Shown piece after piece: positions 41,119 to 46,456 of a stretch of DNA of 46,456 nt. Source of the DNA: an uncultured Lachnospiraceae bacterium. Its GTDB lineage: Bacteria > Bacillota > Clostridia > Lachnospirales > Lachnospiraceae. Each line of letters starts with the position of its first letter. The stretch's first letter is position 1. The position numbers were made by a program, and so were the translations under genes. Below the pieces are notes generated by a model. It was not told the DNA's origin, made no database searches, and saw only the letters and a list, made by a program, of their open reading frames with translations. The stretch is taken from NCBI GenBank assembly GCA_910588875.1, contig CAJURT010000030.1, positions 1-46,456 on the forward strand, in the 5' to 3' direction.

Positions 41119-41146
41119 GAATCCTGCAGAGCAGGATTCTTTTTTT
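41119..41146 (+). terminator. Strong terminator of the HSP90 unit
   Basis: GAATCCTGC (41119-41127) pairs with GCAGGATTC (41131-41139) around a 3-nt loop, followed by a seven-T run. Confidence 0.93.
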
Positions 41147-41288
41147 GATTAAATTAGTAATTAATTTAATTAGTTGTCTATGGAATGGGTGGGAAGAAAA
41201 TCCGAGTATAAAATTGGCCATAGTGGCTATAAAATCCGTAAAAAATAGTATAAAATTAACAAAAATGCAAAAATGGTTTAAAATTATG

Positions 41289-41317
41289 TTGAAATTAATT
41301 TAATTTAAGGATATAAT
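41289..41317 (+). promoter_or_regulatory. Promoter of the GH36/GH130 operon
   Basis: TTGAAA (41289-41294), a 17-bp spacer and TATAAT (41312-41317). Its -35, spacing and TTAATTTAA-rich surroundings resemble the ABC-operon promoter at 23668. Confidence 0.8.
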
Positions 41318-41413
41318 TAAACTAAATAAAAGAAGGCCACAACATCTTGATAAAAAAGGATGTCTGAAGAATAACTGATGGAAGTAACCAGGGAAATCAG
41401 GAGGGGAGTTAAC

Positions 41414-43759
41414 ATGGGAATTGAGTATTTGGAGAAGGAAGGGCTGTTTCGGCTGACAGCCGGGGATGCGGAGTATGTGATTGGGATTGCCGACGGGAAG
41501 TATGTGGGGCATGTATATTTTGGGCGGCGGATCGGGGATAACCGGTGCGGCTGTCTGATGCGGACAGAGGAGGCGCCCTTTGTGCCCTCAAGGAACCTGA
41601 GGGAGAAATGTTCTTTTGCGGATGCCTTTCCGGCGGAATATTCTACCTGGGGAGTGGGGGATTACCGGGACAGCTGTCTGAATGTGAGAAATGAGGAGGG
41701 CTTCCGGGGCTGTGAACTTCATTATGAGGGCTGCCGGATTCTGGAGGGAAAGCCGGGACTTCCGGGATTGCCTGCTACCTTCTGCGGGGAGGGGGAGAAG
41801 GGAGCCGGGATGACCTTGGAACTGGACTGCAGGGACAAAGCTCTGGGGCTGAAGGTGACCTTGCGGTACAGTGTGTTTGCAGACAGTGAGGCGGTGATAC
41901 GAAGCGCCAGCCTGGTCAATGAGGGGGAGAAGCCTTTGTATCTGGAGCGGGCCTTGTCGGCCTGCATGGATATGGACTTAGAGGAGGGAGATCTGCTGAC
42001 CTTGGCGGGTTCCTGGGCCAGGGAGCGCCATATGGTGCGGCGGCCTCTGGCCTTTGGAAAGCAGCTGGTGTCTTCTTTCCGGGGAGAGTCGGGACACCAG
42101 GATCATCCTTTTCTGGCAGTGATGGGGCGGGATGCGGGTCAGGAACAGGGAGAGGTCTGGGCCATGCATTTTGTCTATTCCGGGAATTTCGTGGCAGAGG
42201 CGGAGGTCAGTCAGTTTGGCAGTGTAAGGCTTCTGATGGGGATTCACCCGGAGGGCTTTGAGTGGGTGTTAAAGCCGGGGGAGACCTTTGTGACGCCGGA
42301 GGTGGTGTGTGTTTACTCGGATGAGGGGCTGGGGAAAATGAGCCGTATTTTCCATGACCTGTACCGGGGACATCTGATCCGCAGCCCTTATCTTCACAGG
42401 AAACGGCCGATTCTCATCAACAACTGGGAAGCCACCTATTTTGATTTTGATACGGAGAAGCTGTTGGCGATTGCCAGGGAGGCGAAGCAGCGGGGCATTG
42501 AGATGCTGGTCATGGACGACGGCTGGTTTGGAGACCGGAATATTGACGAGGGCTCCTTGGGGGACTGGGAGGTCAATGAGAAGAAGCTGCCGGGAGGCCT
42601 TTCGTATCTGGCGGAGCAGGTGAGGGCTTTGGGGATGGAATTCGGCATCTGGTTTGAGCCGGAGATGGTGTCGCCGGATTCGAAGCTGTACCGTGCCAGG
42701 CCGGACTGGGCCATTCAGATTCCGGGGAGGGAGCCGGTGCAGAGCCGTGCCCAGTATGTGTTGGATTTGTCCAGGCCGGAGGTGGTGGACTATGTGTATG
42801 AGTCTGTGGCCAGGATTCTGCGGAGCGCACCCATATCCTATGTGAAATGGGATATGAACCGGCAGATGACGGATGTGGGAAGCGCCTGCCTGGGGCGGGA
42901 GCGTCAGGGGGAGCTGTTCCATCGGTATGTGCTGGGGGTGTATGAATTGCAGGAGCGGCTGACCAGGGAATTTCCGGAACTGCTTTTGGAAAATTGTGCC
43001 AGCGGCGGCGCCCGTTTTGACCCGGGAATGCTGTATTACAGCCCTCAGATCTGGTGTTCCGATGATACGGATGCGGTGGAGCGGCTGGCGATTCAGGAGG
43101 GAACGGCCCTTTTGTATCCGCTGAGTACCATGGGGGCTCATGTGAGCGCCTGTCCCAACCACATTGTGGGGCGGGTGACGCCTTTTACAACCCGGGGACA
43201 TGTGGCCATGGCAGGGACATTTGGGTATGAACTGGATATTACAAAGCTGACGGAGGAGGAGAAGAGACAGGTTGAGGAGCAGGTGAACATGTACCATCGG
43301 TTCCAGCCTCTTGTCCGGGAGGGGGATTATTACCGGATCGCCTCCTGGGGGGAGAATCATAAGTATGACTGCTGGCAGGTGGTCTCTAAGGATAAGAGGG
43401 AGGCTCTGATGACCTATGTGCAGGTGCTGGCGGAACCCAACTGGCACAGCCGGAAGCTGCGGCTGAAGGGGCTGGATCCGGAGGCGGAGTACCGGCTGGA
43501 GGAGATCGGGGCGGAACAAGGGGAAGATGGCAGGGCCGGAGAGAAGTTTGATGAAAAAACGGATGCCGGAAGCAGCGAAGACGGAGCGCAGGCGGCGGAA
43601 CTTCCCGGATTTGGGCCGGAGGCGAACCGACAGGCAAGGGAAGGAAAGACCATGACCGGAAAGGTTTATAAGGGAGCGTTTCTGATGTACGGAGGTCTGC
43701 TGGTTCCCCGGATGGAGGGGGATTTTATGAGTATGATGCTTCACCTTACTCAGGTGTGA
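41414..43759 (+). CDS. GH36 alpha-galactosidase
   Basis: This 781-residue cytoplasmic enzyme (no signal peptide) removes alpha-1,6-galactose from galacto-oligosaccharides. An N-terminal beta-supersandwich (about 1-330) is followed by the catalytic barrel with the GH36 motifs LVMDDGWFGDRN, FGIWFEPEMVSPDS, YVKWDMNRQMTD (nucleophile Asp) and ENCASGGARFDPGML followed by WCSDDTDA (acid/base Asp). A C-terminal beta domain carries an inserted acidic, low-complexity stretch (about 690-740). The ATG at 41414 has AGGAGGGG 7 nt upstream and was chosen over the one at 41378. With the mannanase and GH130 it completes a galactomannan route. Raffinose-type sugars are an alternative substrate. Confidence 0.94.
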   Translation: MGIEYLEKEGLFRLTAGDAEYVIGIADGKYVGHVYFGRRIGDNRCGCLMRTEEAPFVPSRNLREKCSFADAFPAEYSTWGVGDYRDSCLNVRNEEGFRGCELHYEGCRILEGKPGLPGLPATFCGEGEKGAGMTLELDCRDKALGLKVTLRYSVFADSEAVIRSASLVNEGEKPLYLERALSACMDMDLEEGDLLTLAGSWARERHMVRRPLAFGKQLVSSFRGESGHQDHPFLAVMGRDAGQEQGEVWAMHFVYSGNFVAEAEVSQFGSVRLLMGIHPEGFEWVLKPGETFVTPEVVCVYSDEGLGKMSRIFHDLYRGHLIRSPYLHRKRPILINNWEATYFDFDTEKLLAIAREAKQRGIEMLVMDDGWFGDRNIDEGSLGDWEVNEKKLPGGLSYLAEQVRALGMEFGIWFEPEMVSPDSKLYRARPDWAIQIPGREPVQSRAQYVLDLSRPEVVDYVYESVARILRSAPISYVKWDMNRQMTDVGSACLGRERQGELFHRYVLGVYELQERLTREFPELLLENCASGGARFDPGMLYYSPQIWCSDDTDAVERLAIQEGTALLYPLSTMGAHVSACPNHIVGRVTPFTTRGHVAMAGTFGYELDITKLTEEEKRQVEEQVNMYHRFQPLVREGDYYRIASWGENHKYDCWQVVSKDKREALMTYVQVLAEPNWHSRKLRLKGLDPEAEYRLEEIGAEQGEDGRAGEKFDEKTDAGSSEDGAQAAELPGFGPEANRQAREGKTMTGKVYKGAFLMYGGLLVPRMEGDFMSMMLHLTQV

Positions 43760-43872
43760 AGGAGAAACAGACAGCCGGAAGAGCATGAAATCAATAAAGA
43801 AAGAACAGATGAAAGAAAGAACAAACGAAGAAAAGAACTAATGAAAGAAAGAACAATTCGGAGGATATCAGG

Positions 43873-44886
43873 ATGAAGATTATTGCGCCAGCAATCAAAA
43901 ATATGCCGTGGCAGGAGCCGGAGGCAATTCATAAGGACGCGCCGGTGTGGCGTTATCGGGAGAACCCGATTATCGGGAGGAATCCGGTGAAGGGGGTTGC
44001 CAGGATTTTCAATTCCGCGGTGGTGCCCTATGAGGACGGGTTTATCGGCGTGTTCCGGGGGGAGCAGGTCAACGGGGTTCCCTACATTTACCTGGGGAGA
44101 AGCGGGGACGGAATCCACTGGGATTTTGAGGAGGAGAAGATTCGTTTTGTGGATAAGGACGGCAAGGAATTTATGCCGAAGTATGCCTATGACCCGAGGC
44201 TGGTGAAGGTGGAGGATACCTACTATGTGATCTGGTGCCAGGATTTTTACGGGGCGGCTATTGGGATGGCAAAGACGAAGGATTTCAAGGTGTTTGAGCG
44301 GCTGGAGAATCCTTTCCTGCCCTTTAACCGGAATGCGGTGCTGTTTCCCAGAAAGGTGAACGGGAACTTTATGATGCTGTCCCGGCCCAGTGACAGCGGC
44401 CATACGCCTTTTGGGGATATTTTCCTCAGCGAGAGCCCGGATCTGGTGTACTGGGGGAAGCACCGTCATGTGATGGGCAAAGGGGAAGAGTGGTGGCAGG
44501 TGTTAAAGATCGGCGGCGGGGCTGCGCCCATTGAGACGGATGAGGGCTGGCTGTTGTTCTACCACGGGGTGACAGGAACCTGCAATGGATATGTGTACAG
44601 CATCGGCGGGGCGATTCTGGATATTGACAATCCTTCGGTGGTGAAATATCGTTGTGAGAATTTCCTTCTGACTCCGGAGGAGTGGTATGAGGAGCGGGGC
44701 TTTGTGCCGAATGTGTGCTTCCCCTGTGCCACGATCTGCGACCCGGCGGACGGGCGGATTGCCATTTATTATGGGGCGGCGGACAGTTATATCGGGCTGG
44801 CCTTTACCAGGGCGGATGAGATCGGGGCTTATATTAAGGAGCACAGCAGGCTGACGGAGAGTGATAAGGAGATCGGGATTCGGTAG
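43873..44886 (+). CDS. GH130 mannosyl phosphorylase
   Basis: This 337-residue cytoplasmic five-bladed beta-propeller enzyme belongs to family GH130, which phosphorolyses beta-mannosides to mannose 1-phosphate. The start MKIIAPAIKNMPWQEP, the segment FNSAVVPYEDGFIGVFRGE, the catalytic-Asp region AYDPRLVKVEDTYYVIWC, RNAVLFPRKVNGNFMMLSRPSDSGHTPFGDIF and EGWLLFYHGVTGT are all typical. It looks closest to the oligosaccharide-type (GH130_2-like) enzymes, but the subfamily is not certain. GGAGGATATCAGG precedes the ATG. It follows GH36 by about 110 bp; this spacer contains two copies of ATGAAAGAAAGAACAA. Its product could feed phosphomannomutase and glycolysis. Confidence 0.92.
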   Translation: MKIIAPAIKNMPWQEPEAIHKDAPVWRYRENPIIGRNPVKGVARIFNSAVVPYEDGFIGVFRGEQVNGVPYIYLGRSGDGIHWDFEEEKIRFVDKDGKEFMPKYAYDPRLVKVEDTYYVIWCQDFYGAAIGMAKTKDFKVFERLENPFLPFNRNAVLFPRKVNGNFMMLSRPSDSGHTPFGDIFLSESPDLVYWGKHRHVMGKGEEWWQVLKIGGGAAPIETDEGWLLFYHGVTGTCNGYVYSIGGAILDIDNPSVVKYRCENFLLTPEEWYEERGFVPNVCFPCATICDPADGRIAIYYGAADSYIGLAFTRADEIGAYIKEHSRLTESDKEIGIR

Positions 44887-45028
44887 GAGATAGTGAGGAA
44901 GGGCGCCGGCTGATTTAGAACCGTTTCCGTCTGAAAGTCATGAAAGAAAGATAATCTGATATTTAGAGCAGAGAGAACAATTCTGAGTTCCATCTTCACC
45001 AGGGAGACGCTTTAAGGGAGGATAGGGA

Positions 45029-45076
45029 ATGGAAAAGTTCTTTCTGCTCTTTGTGTTTCCTGATCTATGGAGTTAA
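45029..45076 (+). CDS. 15-codon micro-ORF, possible truncated gene start
   Basis: ATG with a good GGGAGGATAGGG ribosome site encodes MEKFFLLFVFPDLWS and stops, overlapping the end of the opposing ATPase gene. It reads like the signal-peptide start of a gene whose remainder is gone; it may be chance. Confidence 0.25.
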   Translation: MEKFFLLFVFPDLWS

Positions 45077-46371
45077 TGAAGCACTGGCCGTTGTTCCAAT
45101 GCCAGTCCAATCAGCCGATCCGTCTGGTCAGCCATAAACAGTGGAATATTCAACACATCATCGTCCAACTTCAGATTGTCCAGCGAGAATCGCACACGGA
45201 GGTTGACTTGATTGGGGAACAGTTCTTTGAATTTCTTTAGGCTCTTGCTGGTGGTGTTGGCCTCGGACTTGACCTCTATAGGGAAAATATCATTCTCCCG
45301 CTGGATAAGGAAATCTACCTCATAGGGCGGATTATTCTGGCTCCAATATCGGGGAGTTACTTCAAACTGCCTGATTAAGGTCTGTAGCACAAAGTTTTCA
45401 GTCAGTGCCCCTTTGAACTCGGTGAACAGACGATTGCCTTCTCCGAAGGCCGTAGGAGCCAGCTGAGCCAGGCGGCGGAGCAGCCCCACATCCACCAGAT
45501 AGATCTTAAATGCAGACAGGTCATCATAGGCAGCTACCGGCAGACCGGGGGCAGTGCTGCGGTAGATTTTATGCACCAGCCTGGCATCTGCCAGCCACTG
45601 CAAGGCATCCTTATATTCCCGGGCTCGCGCCCCTTCTTTCACCACCTTGTAGATAAATTTCTTATTCTCCCTTGCCAGTTGGGACGGTATGGACTTCCAT
45701 ATCATCGAGATCTTCGGGAACTCGCTGATATTGGGGTGCTTGGCAAAGTCACGCTCATAAGCGCCGATAATCCCGGACAAGGCTTCCTGCATAGCAGAAA
45801 CGTCTCGTGCTTCCGTCCACATGAGTACTGGTTCCGGCATACCGCCGGTAACATAGTACATCTTCAATTTTTCATAGAGAGGATTGAAAAAGGCATCAGG
45901 AATCGGCTCAATGGTATCCACGCTCTCCAGATACCTGGCCAGATTTTCGTCGCCGTTGGCGAGCAGAAATTCCAGGAAGGTCATAGGATCGATCTGCATA
46001 AAGTTGACTTTTCCCACTGGAAAGGAGGATGGCTTCGCCAAGGCAATCCCCGGCAAAGAACCGGCACAGGTAATGTGATACTGTGAAGCATTCTCGCAGA
46101 AATACTTCATGGAGTTGATAACCTTGGGGCAGTCCTGCACCTCGTCAAAGATAATGAGCGTCTTTTCCGGTACAATTTTCTGGCCACTGGCCAGCATCAG
46201 ATTTTGCAGAATGCGATCTACATCTTTGGTGGTCTCAAAAAACTGCTTGTATTCCTCGTTTTCATCAAAGTTAAAGTAGGCTGTATTTTCATAATAACGT
46301 CTGCCGAATTCTTTGAGGGCCCAAGTCTTACCCACCTGACGCACGCCTTTTAAGAATAGCCGAGTGGCCAT
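45073..46371 (-). CDS. AAA_14/DUF4143 ATPase, 5' end uncertain
   Basis: This protein has at least 432 residues, an ATPase domain of the AAA_14 type and a C-terminal DUF4143 domain. Walker A is LKGVRQVGKTW (about 7-17), Walker B is TLIIFDEVQD (about 71-80), and CAGSLPGIAL is the sensor segment. DUF4143 includes YYVTGGMPEPVLMW, LTENFVLQTL and EVDFLIQ with PIEVKSEAN, which resembles a PD-(D/E)xK nuclease core. Members are widespread; roles are mostly unknown. The ATG at 46371 sits immediately before Walker A, so the usual N-terminal helix is missing, and it has no ribosome site. The frame stays open, Ala/Gly-rich, to the window edge. The true start is probably outside the window, or the gene is truncated or fused. 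Confidence 0.8.
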   Translation of the reverse strand: MATRLFLKGVRQVGKTWALKEFGRRYYENTAYFNFDENEEYKQFFETTKDVDRILQNLMLASGQKIVPEKTLIIFDEVQDCPKVINSMKYFCENASQYHITCAGSLPGIALAKPSSFPVGKVNFMQIDPMTFLEFLLANGDENLARYLESVDTIEPIPDAFFNPLYEKLKMYYVTGGMPEPVLMWTEARDVSAMQEALSGIIGAYERDFAKHPNISEFPKISMIWKSIPSQLARENKKFIYKVVKEGARAREYKDALQWLADARLVHKIYRSTAPGLPVAAYDDLSAFKIYLVDVGLLRRLAQLAPTAFGEGNRLFTEFKGALTENFVLQTLIRQFEVTPRYWSQNNPPYEVDFLIQRENDIFPIEVKSEANTTSKSLKKFKELFPNQVNLRVRFSLDNLKLDDDVLNIPLFMADQTDRLIGLALEQRPVLH

Positions 46372-46456
46372 TGACCGGGCAGCCGACAGACTGTCGTGCC
46401 CAGGTTCGGAGGCTCCGGCTATTTCATGCCCCGCTGCCTCTGCCCCTGCCAGCAGA

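Larger units (their letters stand above)
40842..41413 (+). other. Gap with possible gene remnant, terminator and GH36 promoter
   Basis: This 572-bp stretch has no convincing full gene. It contains a 45-codon frame at 40916-41053, a strong terminator at 41119-41146, about 170 bp of very AT-rich DNA and the GH36 promoter at 41289-41317. Confidence 0.6.

Noticed and set aside
42269..43786. Minus-strand frame of 505 codons opposite GH36
   Set aside because: Lies antisense to all GH36 catalytic motifs; no domain recognised.
43800..43860. ATGAAAGAAAGAACAA repeat before GH130 as a possible short CRISPR-like or coding repeat
   Set aside because: Only two clear copies, no regular spacers and no sustained frame; most likely local slippage in a purine-rich spacer.

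Overview
The window looks like a chromosomal piece of an anaerobic, spore-forming Clostridia genome, most likely a Lachnospiraceae member. The support is a SpoIIID regulator, a CotS-like spore coat kinase, ChW (clostridial hydrophobic) repeats, type III glutamine synthetase, TRAP and CUT1 sugar transporters, and moderately GC-rich genes separated by AT-rich promoter islands. No rRNA, tRNA, CRISPR array or insertion sequence was recognised. This assignment rests on gene content only.

Region 1 (1-12 kb) is mostly housekeeping and accessory core genes. It holds spoIIID; an ALDH3-type aldehyde dehydrogenase with an iron-dependent alcohol dehydrogenase on the minus strand; a 241-bp fold-back DNA element; a PrcB-like lipoprotein; a 50-aa FeoB-associated Cys-rich protein under an apparent Fur box; and a membrane-anchored ChW/polysaccharide deacetylase. 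These are followed by a CotS-like kinase, phosphoglucomutase with a cre-like site just after its promoter, a hotdog thioesterase, threonine synthase (thrC) and class II fructose-bisphosphate aldolase (fba).

Region 2 (12-22.3 kb) starts with glnN and a minus-strand YheO/DauR-type PAS-HTH regulator. A divergent run of genes follows: TRAP binding protein, small and large TRAP permeases, M20 amidohydrolase, DSD1/D-threonine-aldolase-fold PLP enzyme, RidA enamine deaminase and HpcH/HpaI aldolase. Together they suggest uptake and breakdown of a carboxylated, probably D- or beta-hydroxy, amino acid or an N-acyl form of one, ending in 2-keto acid chemistry.

Region 3 (22.3-35 kb and 41.4-44.9 kb) is a galactomannan utilisation locus. 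It has a LacI-type regulator, a CUT1 ABC importer lacking its own ATPase, a membrane-anchored GH26 mannanase with flanking carbohydrate-binding-like domains, a 1614-aa secreted protein made of tandem beta-sandwich-like modules, a GH36 alpha-galactosidase and a GH130 mannosyl phosphorylase. Inferred order of action: the surface mannanase cuts the polymer, the ABC system imports oligosaccharides, GH36 removes galactose and GH130 phosphorolyses the mannosides.

Region 4 (35.0-41.15 kb) sits inside that locus as a separate transcription unit with its own promoter and strong terminator. It encodes a DUF4272 protein, a divergent HSP90/HtpG-like ATPase and two tandem paralogous helical proteins of unknown function. 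This is the best candidate here for an undescribed system. The window ends with a minus-strand AAA_14/DUF4143 ATPase whose reading frame stays open to the edge.
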